NCBI RefSeq assembly: GCF_014638995.1
Contig: NZ_BMFR01000007.1
Location: forward strand, 111,003 to 175,002
DNA length: 64,000 nucleotides
Reading direction: 5' to 3'
Source of the DNA: Virgibacillus oceani
Lineage (GTDB): Bacteria; Bacillota; Bacilli; Bacillales; Amphibacillaceae
Shown: piece after piece, positions 16,878 through 26,924 of the stretch
Position numbering within the stretch: position 1 is the stretch's first letter
Layout: every line of letters starts with the position of its first letter
The notes under the pieces: generated by a model
Database searches by the model: none
What the model saw: only the letters and a program-made list of their open reading frames with translations
What the model was told of the DNA's origin: nothing
Position numbers and translations under genes: made by a program

Positions 16878-18080
16878 TTGAAACAGGAAATGCTGCGTAA
16901 ACATCGATTGAAAACTAATTTAGAGATTTTAGTTGCCTCTACAAAGTTAGGATTAACATCTTTTGGTGGACCTGTTGCACATTTAGCCTATTTCAAGGAT
17001 GAATATATTGATCGTAGGAAATGGTTAGATGATAAAACCTATGCAGATATTATAGCACTTTGTCAGTTTCTTCCCGGTCCGGCGAGCAGCCAGGTAGGAA
17101 TTTCAATAGGTATGATGCGTGGGGGAATTTTAGGAGGGATTATTTCGTGGCTTGGCTTTACGCTTCCATCGATTATTGCCCTGAGCCTATTTGCAATGCT
17201 CTATCAGACATTCTCTTTAGAAGATGCTGGATTCATTCACAGCTTGAAGATAGTCGCTGCAGCAGTTGTGTTACATGCTTTATTAGGCCTTGGAAAAAAG
17301 TTGACACCCGATAAGATGCGACTTGGTATTGCTATTGCGGCTGCTTCAATTATGTTAATGTATCCTTCCGCATGGATGCAGCTTGTTATCATTCTATGTG
17401 CCGGTCTATTAGGTCTCCAATTATTTAAAAATAAAGCGGAGTCAAATGTGAAACCATTTTCCGTAACCATCTCAAAGAAAACGGGCATACTTTCATTAAG
17501 TTTTTTAGTTGTTTTACTTATTGCTTTACCCATCATTACAAAGTTTGCTAATAACCCCTTAGTAACTCTGTTTGATATTTTTTTCAGAGTTGGTTCTTTG
17601 GTCTTTGGTGGCGGTCATGTGGTGTTGCCAATGATTGAACGTGAAGTTGTTCCACAAGGATTGCTCTCACCTGATGAGTTCTTGGCTGGCTACGGAATGG
17701 CTCAAGCAGTGCCAGGGCCATTATTTACATTTTCAAGCTATTTGGGAACGATGATGGAAGGGATAGCAGGTGCTGTGGTTGCATCGATCGGTATATTTTT
17801 GCCATCATTTTTACTTGTTGTCGCAGCATTACCGTTTTTAAATGAATTGCGTAAACGTGCCACTTTCCAAGGAATACTTATGGGGGTTAATGCAAGTGTT
17901 GTAGGAATATTAGTAGCAGCATTTTACGATCCCGTTATAAAAAGTTCTATCTTTGATGCTTCTGATTTCGCATTGGGTATGATCTTATTCGCATTGCTTA
18001 ATGTTTGGAAAGTTCCAGCGTGGCTGATTGTCATTTTAGGAGTTGCAGGAGGATATGTAATTCATTTTCTTGGAATGTAA
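16878..18080 (+). CDS. chrA: Full-length chromate transporter ChrA
   Basis: 400 aa, two homologous halves. Each half starts with the family signature (LGLTSFGGPVAHLAYFKDEY near 22-41; RVGSLVFGGGHVVLPMIERE near 236-255) and contains the P-G-P motif (FLPGPASSQVGI; AVPGPLFTF). About ten to twelve membrane spans. The protein exports chromate (CrO4 2-) from the cytoplasm. TTG start after GGGGTGAT. Two half-size ChrA proteins occur separately at 55435 and 56019, so the window carries both architectures. Confidence 0.92.
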   Translation: MKQEMLRKHRLKTNLEILVASTKLGLTSFGGPVAHLAYFKDEYIDRRKWLDDKTYADIIALCQFLPGPASSQVGISIGMMRGGILGGIISWLGFTLPSIIALSLFAMLYQTFSLEDAGFIHSLKIVAAAVVLHALLGLGKKLTPDKMRLGIAIAAASIMLMYPSAWMQLVIILCAGLLGLQLFKNKAESNVKPFSVTISKKTGILSLSFLVVLLIALPIITKFANNPLVTLFDIFFRVGSLVFGGGHVVLPMIEREVVPQGLLSPDEFLAGYGMAQAVPGPLFTFSSYLGTMMEGIAGAVVASIGIFLPSFLLVVAALPFLNELRKRATFQGILMGVNASVVGILVAAFYDPVIKSSIFDASDFALGMILFALLNVWKVPAWLIVILGVAGGYVIHFLGM

Positions 18081-18089
18081 GGTTTAAAA

Positions 18090-18142
18090 GCGGGACAAGG
18101 GGTCTGACCCCCTGTCCCGCACCGCAAGACCCCCTGTCCCGC
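18090..18142. repeat. GC-rich 15-bp repeat: one inverted pair plus a direct copy
   Basis: GCGGGACAAGGGGTC (18090-18104) is followed after one base by its near-perfect complement GACCCCCTGTCCCGC (18106-18120), and that arm is repeated exactly at 18128-18142 (22-base offset). The hairpin could terminate chrA transcripts, but there is no T-run. The high G+C stands out against the flanks and suggests a dispersed intergenic element. Confidence 0.75.
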
Positions 18143-18177
18143 AAAATTTGTAACACTTTTTTATTGCAATCAATACA

Positions 18178-18194
18178 ATACCATGGTAGGGTAT
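18178..18194. promoter_or_regulatory. CsoR operator before csoR-copA-copZ
   Basis: ATACCATGGTAGGGTAT has the same ATACC-N7-GGTAT dyad as the site at 11779 before copB. It ends 27 bases before the csoR start, as expected for an autoregulated copper operon repressed by CsoR. Confidence 0.75.
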
Positions 18195-18221
18195 AAATAT
18201 ATCAAGGAAGGAAGTGGAGAC

Positions 18222-18518
18222 ATGGATCAGGAGAGAAAGCCGATCAAACCACGTACGGAGTCAGAACGGCAAAAGGTAATTAATCGTTTAAAGCGTATAG
18301 AAGGCCAAGTCAGAGGTATTCAAAAAATGGTCGAGGAAGATCGTTATTGTATAGATATATTAGTGCAGATATCCGCTATTAATTCAGCATTAAAGAACAC
18401 GGGCTTTCAATTAATGGAGAGACATATGCATCACTGTGTATCTCATGCCATTAATACGGGAACAGGTGACGAATCAATCGAAGAATTAATGAAGGTTGTC
18501 CAGCAGTTTTCCAAGTAA
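18222..18518 (+). CDS. csoR: Copper-sensing repressor CsoR
   Basis: 98 aa from the ATG at 18222 (after GGAAGTGGAG); the longer open frame begins inside the operator. DUF156/CsoR helical fold with NRLKRIEGQVRGIQKM, and the Cu(I) ligand triad Cys43 (DRYC), His68 (MERH) and Cys72 (HHC), spaced as in B. subtilis CsoR (45/70/74). Cu(I) binding releases the repressor from DNA. It precedes copA by 21 bases and presumably also controls copB through the matching operator. Confidence 0.95.
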   Translation: MDQERKPIKPRTESERQKVINRLKRIEGQVRGIQKMVEEDRYCIDILVQISAINSALKNTGFQLMERHMHHCVSHAINTGTGDESIEELMKVVQQFSK

Positions 18519-18539
18519 CAGCGATTGGGGTGACATAAG

Positions 18540-20933
18540 ATGTCTATTAAACATGTGAATATAGGAATTACTGGAATGACGTGTGCTGCTTGTTCCACCA
18601 GAATTGAAAAATCCCTTAATAAAATGGAGGGTGTGGAAGCAAATGTTAATCTTACGATGGAAAAGGCATCTGTAGACTATGATGAAGAGAAAGTTTCACA
18701 TCATGACCTTTCCGATAAAATTGAAAAACTCGGATATGGCGTACAGACAGAAAAGGCAGAGTTTGATATATATGGCATGACATGTGCCGCTTGTTCCACC
18801 AGAATTGAAAAAACATTAAATAAAATGGACGGCGTAAATGCTTCGATAAATTTAACAACGGAAAAGGGCATAGTCGAATATGAGCCTGGACTAGTAACGG
18901 TCGATCAAATCACGGAAAGGGTAGCAAAACTTGGCTACGAGGCAAAACAAAGTCAAAGTCGTGAGGAACAACGGAATCATAAAGAGGAAGAAATTCATGA
19001 TAAGAAGGTTAAATTATTAATTTCAGCCATCTTGACTTTACCGCTACTATACGCAATGATTGGGCACATTCCGTGGGATTTGGGATTACCAATGCCAGAA
19101 GTTTTGATGAATCCGTGGGTACAATTTTTATTTGCGACACCGGTGCAATTCTATGTTGGCTGGCAATTCTACACGGGAGCTTATAAGAATCTGAGAAACA
19201 AAAGTGCGAATATGGATGTGCTTGTTGCTTTAGGTACGTCCGCTGCCTATTTTTACAGTTTGGTTGAAGGGATTCGGGCTACTGTTAATCCAGGCTACGA
19301 TCCACACTTATATTATGAAACGAGTGCCGTGTTAATCACACTTATTCTGGTTGGAAAACTTTTTGAAGCAATGGCAAAAGGAAGAACAACCGCCGCTATT
19401 TCAAAATTATTGAGTCTCCAAGCTAAGGAGGCAACCGTGATTCGTGATGGTCAGGAAATGAAAATACCATTGGAACAGGTTGTTGTTGGAGATAAAATCA
19501 GTGTCAAACCCGGTGAGAAAATTCCTGTTGATGGGGAGGTTGTTTCAGGTAAATCCGCTGTTGATGAATCCATGATAACGGGTGAATCTATCCCGATTGA
19601 AAAAAGCAGCGGCGATCTTTTAATTGGATCGACCATTAATAAAAATGGAACATTACAAATGGAAGCAACTAAAGTAGGGAAAAATACTGCTTTAGCAACC
19701 ATTATAAAAGTAGTAGAGGATGCCCAAGGTTCAAAAGCACCGATTCAGCGTATGGCGGATGTCATATCCGGTATTTTCGTTCCAATTGTTGTAGGTATTG
19801 CGGTACTAACGTTTCTAATATGGTTCTTTATCGTTGATCCGCAAAACTGGCCAGCAGCACTTGAGGCTTCGATTGCTGTACTCGTCATTGCTTGTCCCTG
19901 TGCGTTAGGATTGGCGACACCAACATCGATTATGGTTGGAACTGGGAAAGGGGCAGAAACAGGAGTCCTCTTTAAAGGGGGTGAACATTTAGAAGCTGCG
20001 CACAAAATAAATGCAATCGTATTGGATAAAACGGGTACAATCACAAAAGGGACACCGGAAGTAACGGATATCCATTATTTCGTCAGCGATTCACTACCAT
20101 ATTTAATTGCTGCCGAACGTTCATCAGAACATCCACTTGCAGAAGCAATTGTGGATTATGGTAAGAAACGGAATGTTGAAAAATTGGATGCAGATGATTT
20201 TAAGGCAATACCCGGTCACGGTATCGAATCACAAATAAACAATAAGAAAGTCCATGTTGGTACTCGTAAATTAATGATAGAAAACAATATTGATTTTGCC
20301 GATCATGAGGAGCAGCTTACTCAATATGAATTGGAAGGCAAAACCGCAATGATGTTTGCAATCGATAGTAAGCTAGCGGGGATTGTCGCGGTTGCGGATA
20401 CAGTGAAAGAAAATGCAAGACAAGCAATTGACCAGTTAAAGGCACAAGACATTGAAGTCTACATGATTACTGGCGATAACGAACGCACTGCTAAAGCAAT
20501 TGCTGGACAAGTAGGCATTGATCATGTATTTGCAGAGGTATTACCAGAAGATAAGGCAAATCATGTAAAAACAATACAGAACCAAGGCATGAAAGTTGCA
20601 ATGGTAGGGGATGGCATTAATGATGCACCTGCACTAGCGACCGCTGATATTGGAATAGCAATCGGTACAGGAACCGATGTAGCAATTGAAACAGCAGGCA
20701 TTACATTGGTTGGTGGAGAGCTAACCAATATTCCGAAAGCGATTGGGTTAAGCAGAAAAACAATGACAAATATTCGTCAAAATCTATTTTGGGCATTAGC
20801 TTATAATACTGCTGGTATTCCGATTGCTGCTTTAGGACTTCTGCAACCATGGATTGCTGGTGCGGCAATGGCGTTTAGTTCTGTTTCAGTCGTGTCAAAT
20901 GCATTGCGCTTGAAACGTGTAAAAATAGATTAA
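18540..20933 (+). CDS. copA: Cu(I)-exporting P1B-1 ATPase CopA
   Basis: 797 aa. Two N-terminal heavy-metal-associated domains, each with GMTCAACS (Cys15/Cys18 and Cys82/Cys85). The membrane copper site is CPC (Cys452-Pro-Cys454, in [10 protein letters not shown]); DKTGTIT carries phosphorylated Asp496; SEHPLAEAI and [11 protein letters not shown] complete the ATPase signature. The length is that of B. subtilis CopA (about 800 aa). It pumps cytosolic Cu(I) out, receiving it from CopZ. ATG after GGGGTGAC. Confidence 0.96.
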   Translation: MSIKHVNIGITGMTCAACSTRIEKSLNKMEGVEANVNLTMEKASVDYDEEKVSHHDLSDKIEKLGYGVQTEKAEFDIYGMTCAACSTRIEKTLNKMDGVNASINLTTEKGIVEYEPGLVTVDQITERVAKLGYEAKQSQSREEQRNHKEEEIHDKKVKLLISAILTLPLLYAMIGHIPWDLGLPMPEVLMNPWVQFLFATPVQFYVGWQFYTGAYKNLRNKSANMDVLVALGTSAAYFYSLVEGIRATVNPGYDPHLYYETSAVLITLILVGKLFEAMAKGRTTAAISKLLSLQAKEATVIRDGQEMKIPLEQVVVGDKISVKPGEKIPVDGEVVSGKSAVDESMITGESIPIEKSSGDLLIGSTINKNGTLQMEATKVGKNTALATIIKVVEDAQGSKAPIQRMADVISGIFVPIVVGIAVLTFLIWFFIVDPQNWPAALEASIAVLVIACPCALGLATPTSIMVGTGKGAETGVLFKGGEHLEAAHKINAIVLDKTGTITKGTPEVTDIHYFVSDSLPYLIAAERSSEHPLAEAIVDYGKKRNVEKLDADDFKAIPGHGIESQINNKKVHVGTRKLMIENNIDFADHEEQLTQYELEGKTAMMFAIDSKLAGIVAVADTVKENARQAIDQLKAQDIEVYMITGDNERTAKAIAGQVGIDHVFAEVLPEDKANHVKTIQNQGMKVAMVGDGINDAPALATADIGIAIGTGTDVAIETAGITLVGGELTNIPKAIGLSRKTMTNIRQNLFWALAYNTAGIPIAALGLLQPWIAGAAMAFSSVSVVSNALRLKRVKID

Positions 20934-20954
20934 ATTTTATAGGAGGTTTTCTTA

Positions 20955-21161
20955 ATGAAAAATATAACATTAGATGTAAAAGGGATGACTTGCGGACATT
21001 GCAAAATGGCGGTAAATGGCGCGCTCACAGACTTAAACGGAATTAGTGATGTGGAAGTAAACCTGGAAACCGGTAAAGTGGAAGTCACTTATGATGAGAA
21101 TAAAGTTGATCAGGAAAAAATGAAAGAAGCTATTGAAGATCAAGGGTATGATGTTGCTTAA
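20955..21161 (+). CDS. copZ: Copper chaperone CopZ
   Basis: 68 aa, a single heavy-metal-associated domain with GMTCGHC (Cys13, Cys16) and the closing YDEN and DQGYDV elements. Carries cytosolic Cu(I) to CopA and to CsoR. Preceded by TAGGAGGT, 21 bases after copA. Confidence 0.95.
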   Translation: MKNITLDVKGMTCGHCKMAVNGALTDLNGISDVEVNLETGKVEVTYDENKVDQEKMKEAIEDQGYDVA

Positions 21162-21229
21162 AGAAGGAAAAGGGGCTAGAATGAAAAACGAGTTCCGTTC
21201 CTTTTAGCAAAACATTTAAATTGAGGGCT

Positions 21230-21262
21230 AAAAATGACTAGCATACTTTGTTAGTCATTTTT
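21230..21262 (+). terminator. Terminator of the csoR-copA-copZ operon
   Basis: AAAAATGACTA (21230-21240) pairs with TTAGTCATTTTT (21251-21262) with a T-run in the 3' arm. Confidence 0.85.
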
Positions 21263-21521
21263 CTTTGAACAAAAAGATTTTTGATAAAACCATATTATAT
21301 TTGCTATTATAATGTAGTCGAGAGGGTACAGCAGTTGTTTCAACACATTTCGAATGACAGATTGGGATGCAAAGGAACATTTTAATGTGGAAATATTAAT
21401 TTAAATTATTTGTACACATGTGGTATTCAGAATATTTGTGTTAGGATAGAAGTGGAGTATGTGAACAAATGAACCGACAGGATATTTAAAAGTAATTCGA
21501 TATTTTTGGTAATAAAGGAAG

Positions 21522-21558
21522 GCTAGGAGAAAACAATTTTCTTCTAGCTAATTTTTTT
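21522..21558 (+). terminator. Terminator-like hairpin just before the sigma factor gene
   Basis: GCTAGGAGAAAA (21522-21533) pairs with TTTTCTTCTAGC (21537-21548) with a 3-base loop and one unpaired position, followed by seven Ts. It ends 50 bases before the sigma-factor start with no obvious gene upstream (21263-21521 holds none), so it could act as an attenuator in the sigma mRNA leader. Confidence 0.55.
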
Positions 21559-21608
21559 GAAACTTTTTCATCTGTTGTTTGCTCTAACTGGTGGAAGGAG
21601 GTTATAAA

Positions 21609-22148
21609 TTGAAGAATTTATCCTTAGTAAAGAAAGCTATAAATGGCAACAAAGAAGCATTTGAAATTCTTGTCAAAAATGAAAGTGAAAAATTGTATAA
21701 AACAGCTTTTCTTTACGTTCGAAATAAAGAGGATGCATTGGATGTACTTCAAGAAACAATTTATAAGGCTTTTATATCTATTGAACAAGTAAAGGAGCCT
21801 CAGTTTTTTAATACTTGGTTAACTAAAATTTTAATCCGCACTGCCTATGATGTATTAAGAAAACGAAAGATAGTAGTTTTTGATGAGAAGCTTATTAGTA
21901 ATAAATCGGACGATAGCATTAGGGATGTTGAAGGTAAGATGGACGTTATAAATGCAATATCATGTTTAAGTAAAAACTATCAAACAGTAATTATCCTATA
22001 TTACTATCACGACTTAACTATTCAACAGATTGCGGAAACGATGGAAAAACCTGATAACACAATTAAAACATATTTACGGCGTGCAAAAATTGAGTTAAAA
22101 AAAGGTATTGGGGGAGTGAATTACAGTGAACATGGAGCGTTTTCATAA
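21609..22148 (+). CDS. ECF-type RNA polymerase sigma factor (SigV/SigW group)
   Basis: 179 aa from the TTG at 21609, eight bases after AAGGAGG; 21591 lies before that site. Region 2 (residues 5-75) holds the pattern Y-K-T-A-F-L-Y-V-R-N-K-E-D-A-L-D-V-L-Q-E-T; region 4 (about 120-175) has the helix-turn-helix LTIQQIAETMEKPDNTIKTY. It overlaps the membrane protein downstream by 23 bases, the usual sigma/anti-sigma arrangement. The signal is unknown. Confidence 0.9.
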   Translation: MKNLSLVKKAINGNKEAFEILVKNESEKLYKTAFLYVRNKEDALDVLQETIYKAFISIEQVKEPQFFNTWLTKILIRTAYDVLRKRKIVVFDEKLISNKSDDSIRDVEGKMDVINAISCLSKNYQTVIILYYYHDLTIQQIAETMEKPDNTIKTYLRRAKIELKKGIGGVNYSEHGAFS

Positions 22149-23541
22149 AGAAATAAGCGAAATAAAAGTTCCAAAGAATGAAATATTAAATGCAATAGAT
22201 AAAGGATTGGAGAAAGGATTTAAAGAAAAAGTACCGAAAAGAAAATCTAAAGTTAAACTTTTTAGTGCTGTTGCATTAATTGCAGTAACCATATTCTTAG
22301 CAGCAGGTTTAATTTTCGCACCCATTTCATATGCTTTATCAACCATCCCATTATTGGGCTCAATTTATGAAAAGATTGGTTTGCAAATCGGATATGAGTT
22401 ATTAGAAAGTGAATTGATTACTCAACTAAATCAAAAGGCTACAAGTAATGATGTAGATATTACAATAACCAGTGCTTATTATGATGGGAATATTATTGGG
22501 GTTACATTTAACGCTGAAGGTGACAAGGTATCAATGGATAGTATGGGTGATAGAGGACCCGAAACTGGATATAATTTTCATCTATTTGATGGTGATGAAC
22601 AAAATCAGTGGTCTTCAACAATGACAGAATTAAAAGAAACAGAGGATGGTTATATCGCTTCTATAGAATTTTACAACCCTAATGCTAACTTATCTAAAAA
22701 CTATACTTTACCCTTAACATTTACTAATATTACAGGAGTTAAAGGGCTTTGGAAATTTAATGTCCCGGTTGAGCAAGTCCCTTCTGAAACAATTTATTCT
22801 GAAGCTAATACTGAACTTGAAGGTCAAGGTTATTCCTTTAAAATGGAGTCAGTTGTAAAAGGGAAAGCTACAACGATATTAAATTATAAGACAACGATAC
22901 CATTAGTAGGCAAAAAGGATACTATAAGAATTACTGTTTTTGATAATGAAGGAAATCGTTTATCAAAGTTCCACCCAAATGTTTTGACAACTGAGGTAAA
23001 CGGAACCTCCATCGTAAAGAATTACCAAGAACTATTTAGTAGTAAAATTAGTGAAGATGCAAAGTATTTAACTATTCAACCTGAAATCGTAAAATCGGAT
23101 AAAGAAATTGTTAATGCTATGGACCAAACGCTTCCTTTTATTGTAGAAAGCAGCAGGTTTAACTACTCTATAAAGGTTAAAAGTATACAGCGAGAAGGAG
23201 GACAGCTAGTATTGGATTATGAGATACAGAATATCAATACAAGATCAATTAGAGAGGATATTATTCAAAATTTTGCTGACTTTATAATGATAGTTAAGTC
23301 TGACAATATTCAAAGGGATGAAAATGGTGAATTGGATATGGAAAAAATGCTGGAATACAAGACTCGTAGTGATCAAGCAAAATTAAAAGACGAAGGTAGT
23401 TTACATTATCAATCCATTTTTAACATAAAAAATCCTGAGAAATTTAATTACAAAGATTATTCAATAGTTGTCCCATTTAGAACATTAAGTGCAAATGAAA
23501 AGCCGATTCAAATGGAACCAATTAAAGTTGAATTACAATAA
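22126..23541 (+). CDS. DUF4179-type membrane protein, probable anti-sigma factor
   Basis: 471 aa. A cytoplasmic N-terminus of about 42 residues, one membrane span (about 43-66), and a large extracytoplasmic part with the DUF4179 domain near residues 70-160 (KATSNDVDITITSAYYDGN) and a beta-rich C-terminal region. The GTG start at 22126 lies inside the sigma gene after GGGGGAG. DUF4179 proteins are regularly encoded behind ECF sigma factors and hold them at the membrane. The short cytoplasmic tail is the presumed sigma-binding part, inferred from position. Confidence 0.8.
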   Translation: MNMERFHKEISEIKVPKNEILNAIDKGLEKGFKEKVPKRKSKVKLFSAVALIAVTIFLAAGLIFAPISYALSTIPLLGSIYEKIGLQIGYELLESELITQLNQKATSNDVDITITSAYYDGNIIGVTFNAEGDKVSMDSMGDRGPETGYNFHLFDGDEQNQWSSTMTELKETEDGYIASIEFYNPNANLSKNYTLPLTFTNITGVKGLWKFNVPVEQVPSETIYSEANTELEGQGYSFKMESVVKGKATTILNYKTTIPLVGKKDTIRITVFDNEGNRLSKFHPNVLTTEVNGTSIVKNYQELFSSKISEDAKYLTIQPEIVKSDKEIVNAMDQTLPFIVESSRFNYSIKVKSIQREGGQLVLDYEIQNINTRSIREDIIQNFADFIMIVKSDNIQRDENGELDMEKMLEYKTRSDQAKLKDEGSLHYQSIFNIKNPEKFNYKDYSIVVPFRTLSANEKPIQMEPIKVELQ

Positions 23542-23546
23542 TCCAC

Positions 23547-23590
23547 AAGATAGGTGTTGGGGTGTTCCGCTCCAATACCTATCTTTTTTA
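23547..23590 (+). terminator. Terminator after the sigma/anti-sigma operon
   Basis: AAGATAGGTGTTGG (23547-23560) pairs exactly with CCAATACCTATCTT (23572-23585), followed by a run of Ts. Confidence 0.9.
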
Positions 23591-23701
23591 GGGATTAAAT
23601 TGTAATCTTGAACTATTAAAACCATCTCTTGAGTAAATTGAACAAGGATTTTAAAAAGAAAATCCGCTTCTAACTATTCCTCAGCTTAAGAAAAATATCT
23701 T

Positions 23702-25906
23702 TCACTTTTTCCTCCACAACTTACCTGGCCAAAAAGCAAATCTTCCAAGTACGGTTGTTATGGATGGTACGAGCAATGGTCTGACGATAAAGGTGTCCAA
23801 AAGCACGCCGATTGCTGTGACAGTACCAAATTGGACGAGCACCTGCATAGGTAAAACGGCCAACACAGAAAACGTTCCTGCCAAAATTAAGCCAGCTGAA
23901 CTGATCACACCGCTTGTTTGTCCTACACCTTCTGCAATTGCTTCTTTCATCGGCATATGTTTACGGTTTTTCCATATATTTGACACCATGAAGATGTTGT
24001 AATCCTCACCAAGAGCAACTAGAAAAACAAATGCATATAACGGGATTAATCCTTGCATGGCAGGAGCATCGAAACCATAATGTATGACTAGCCAGCCCAG
24101 TCCTAATGCAGATAGATAAGACAGCACAACCGTTAGCAAGAGGTAAATCATTGCAATAATCGATCTCAGGTAAGCAAGCAGCAATGCAGCAATAATAATC
24201 AGTACCACCGGAATGATTAGGTTCTGATCCTGCTTTGTGATTTCCTCTGTATCATATAGTGTTGCTGTTTCGCCGCCAATCCAAACATGATCACCAGCAT
24301 TTTCGATACCAGTGTCTTTAAGACCTTTGGCAACCGTGTTCTTTATAGCTGGAATTCGATCAATAGCATCTCTCGAATAGGGATCCATTGCTAACGTTAG
24401 CTCATATGCTTGATAGTCTTGATTTTCCTCCCCGGTTCTTGGTTCACTGACGCTTTCGGTTATGTCCATTGATGCAAGCTGATCCTGTAACGAAACATCT
24501 TTCCCTTCCGTATCAACAATTATTTGTACCGGTGCAATTGTCCCGGGTGGATAGTGCTCAGCAATAATCGTGAATCCTTCCCGTGAAGGCATATCTTTAG
24601 GGAATGAATCAAGAAGGCCATACGTTAGTGAAATTTTCGGCACCACTAAGGCAAGTGCTCCTAAGAAAATGGTGCAAATAGCGATAATGCGCCAAGGCTT
24701 TTCTGTTACCAATCGGCCGACAGATTTGCTGAACCTGCTCCTTGTTTTTGGATGACGAACGGGTTTTCCTTTCTTTTCCTCCAATTCCTGTGCCATTTTT
24801 TCAGTACGTGGAATAAAAGGGAAGAAAGCTATTCTGCCTAACATGGATAATATAGCAGGCAAGAATGCAAGCACCGCAACCCCCATAATTAGAATTGCCA
24901 AGCTAAATGGAACAGCAAACCTGTCATAAGAAGCATATTGGGCCAATGATAATGTGAAAAGTCCAATAACTGTTGTTAGGCAGCTCATCATAATTGCTCC
25001 ACCGGAATGACTGATTGCTTTATGCAAGGCAGTGTATTTGTTTGTTTCCAGCTGTAATTCATCGCGATACCTGGAAATAAGGAATAGGCAATAATCTGTA
25101 CCAGCACCAAACAATAATACAGTCATTATCGATATTGCTTGTGCATCAACCTCAATCCAACCTTGATTTGCCATGAAGCCAAGCAAAGGACTAATTAAAC
25201 CGTAAGCAAATCCTACACTAATTAAAGGAACAACTGCAAGAATTGGTGAACGATACAAGACAATTAATAAGACTAATACTAGGATAACCGTAGCAATCAA
25301 TAAGGTAACATCTGCTTGACTGAACAGCTCGACGGCATCTGTCTGAATACCAACAGGTCCGGTAAATCGTACATGAAGCCCATCTTCTCCTATATCTGTG
25401 TCGAAAGAATTTTCCGCAGTCAAATCGTTAATTGTATTTTTTAACGTTTCCATTGCCTGCTGTAATTCTTCTGTAGTTGCATCTTCTTCAAAAAATACGG
25501 GTGTTGTAAGTGCCTCGAGATCCTGTGAAGCTGGCTGCTTTAACGCTTCAACAGGCATATTTCCAAAATCCGGCACGAGTGACTGATACTCGAGCGGATC
25601 CTTCTTTAATTGCTGATAGGCTGCCTGAACACTTTGATAATCATCATCTGTTAAACCACCATCACGATACCAGACAAGCAGTAATGGAATACCTGAATCA
25701 TTGGGAAATTGTTTCTGCATGATTTTTTCCGCTTCAACTGACATGGCATCCTCAGGCAAAAGGTTGTTTGATGCAGTTTCTTCCTGATTCACCTGTGGCC
25801 ATATAGAAGAAAGAATCCCTATAACCAAGATCCAGACAACTAACGTGGCAAAGCGACTCTTGTTTCCTGCAACTATTTTTCCCCATTTCTTTAAAAAGCT
25901 GTACAT
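23702..25906 (-). CDS. MMPL family (RND-like) transporter, YdfJ-like
   Basis: 734 aa from the ATG at 25906 (minus strand), which follows GGAGAGGAAG; the open frame runs 26 codons further upstream without a ribosome site. Architecture: two halves, each with one membrane span, a large outer domain and a cluster of five or six spans. Family features include GAGTDYCLFLISRYRDEL in the first half and ALGEDYNIFMVSNIW in the second. These pumps export lipids, siderophores or drugs using the proton gradient. A divergent TetR gene 191 bases away probably regulates it. Confidence 0.9.
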   Translation of the reverse strand: MYSFLKKWGKIVAGNKSRFATLVVWILVIGILSSIWPQVNQEETASNNLLPEDAMSVEAEKIMQKQFPNDSGIPLLLVWYRDGGLTDDDYQSVQAAYQQLKKDPLEYQSLVPDFGNMPVEALKQPASQDLEALTTPVFFEEDATTEELQQAMETLKNTINDLTAENSFDTDIGEDGLHVRFTGPVGIQTDAVELFSQADVTLLIATVILVLVLLIVLYRSPILAVVPLISVGFAYGLISPLLGFMANQGWIEVDAQAISIMTVLLFGAGTDYCLFLISRYRDELQLETNKYTALHKAISHSGGAIMMSCLTTVIGLFTLSLAQYASYDRFAVPFSLAILIMGVAVLAFLPAILSMLGRIAFFPFIPRTEKMAQELEEKKGKPVRHPKTRSRFSKSVGRLVTEKPWRIIAICTIFLGALALVVPKISLTYGLLDSFPKDMPSREGFTIIAEHYPPGTIAPVQIIVDTEGKDVSLQDQLASMDITESVSEPRTGEENQDYQAYELTLAMDPYSRDAIDRIPAIKNTVAKGLKDTGIENAGDHVWIGGETATLYDTEEITKQDQNLIIPVVLIIIAALLLAYLRSIIAMIYLLLTVVLSYLSALGLGWLVIHYGFDAPAMQGLIPLYAFVFLVALGEDYNIFMVSNIWKNRKHMPMKEAIAEGVGQTSGVISSAGLILAGTFSVLAVLPMQVLVQFGTVTAIGVLLDTFIVRPLLVPSITTVLGRFAFWPGKLWRKK

Positions 25907-26039
25907 CCAATCTTCCTCTCCAGGGAATTTATATAATCGGGAATCCGTGATTTTAATTATATATACTGGTTGGTTAATTATCAACTATAATGGATCAAAT
26001 TCCTGTATGCTTGACAATATCTTAAATTGGGCAGCTGAA

Positions 26040-26066
26040 TGGTGTTATACTTTATGGTATAATTTA
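26040..26066 (+). promoter_or_regulatory. Promoter region between the MMPL transporter and tetR
   Basis: The 191-base divergent gap contains two A/T hexamers, TATACT and TATAAT, inside the near-palindrome TATACTTTATGGTATA shortly before the TetR start, a plausible -10 region overlapped by an operator. No hexamer matches -35 well. Assignment is tentative. Confidence 0.35.
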
Positions 26067-26097
26067 GCGACAAACACGAGTCAAGGAGAGAGTTAGA

Positions 26098-26733
26098 GTG
26101 AAGCGGAAGCAGGAGCGACCACTAGGCAGACCCAGACAAAGTGAAAAGAAACAACCTACAAATCAATTGATTATTCAGGCTGCAACAAGGCTGTTTTTAG
26201 AAAATGGCTATCAGCATGTTTCAATTGACAATGTTGCAAATAAAAGCAATGTGACAAAAGCAACAGTGTATTATTACTATGCAAGTAAAGCGGAATTATT
26301 TACAGAAACAATGGTTCAGCTGATGGTGCACATTGGTGAAAAAATAAATGCGTTGCTCCATGAGAATCTTCCATTGAAAGAACGTCTTCTGAATATAACG
26401 AAGACACATCTAAAGGGTACTGTTAATGTTGATATGGCTGGATTTATGAAAGGGACAAAAAATACATTATCAAACGATCAGCACAGGAGAATTGAACAAG
26501 CGGAGGGTGGATTGTACCAGGCGATCGAAAACGCCTTTATGGATGCAATGGAACAAAATGAAATACGTATGACAAATGCAGCATTTCTTGCCCAAGCTTA
26601 TTTATCCCTATTAAAGGTAGGTTATTACAATAATGAAAAACAGCAAATCCTTCCAACGATAGAGGAAGTTGCAGAACAAATTATTGAGCTGTTTTGGCAT
26701 GGTGTTCATTTGTCTGAAAATGAGCCGGATTAA
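26098..26733 (+). CDS. TetR family transcriptional regulator of the MMPL transporter
   Basis: 211 aa from the GTG at 26098 after AAGGAGAGAG. N-terminal basic arm (KRKQERPLGRPRQSEKKQ), helix-turn-helix about residues 25-68 (VSIDNVANKSNVTKATVYYY). The C-terminal ligand domain resembles the group that regulates efflux pumps. It is divergent from the transporter gene, so repression of both and induction by the pump substrate is the simplest reading. Confidence 0.88.
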   Translation: MKRKQERPLGRPRQSEKKQPTNQLIIQAATRLFLENGYQHVSIDNVANKSNVTKATVYYYYASKAELFTETMVQLMVHIGEKINALLHENLPLKERLLNITKTHLKGTVNVDMAGFMKGTKNTLSNDQHRRIEQAEGGLYQAIENAFMDAMEQNEIRMTNAAFLAQAYLSLLKVGYYNNEKQQILPTIEEVAEQIIELFWHGVHLSENEPD

Positions 26734-26924
26734 ACGCGATTGCGGCATGATCTCTGGACAAATTTTCAAGTCAGCAGCTAGTGGTACGTTGTGTATTAAG
26801 CGGAATCGGGTGGTAGGGATTCCCGAAATAATAGGATTGGAAAGGTCACGGATGTTGCGGCACATAGCAACGGAATAAAGCTAAGTCTGGTTACAACGGG
26901 TTTCAAGAGGACAATTCAAAAAGC

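Noticed and set aside
26669..26878. Frame after the TetR gene
   Set aside because: Overlaps the tetR end in another frame; no recognisable product.
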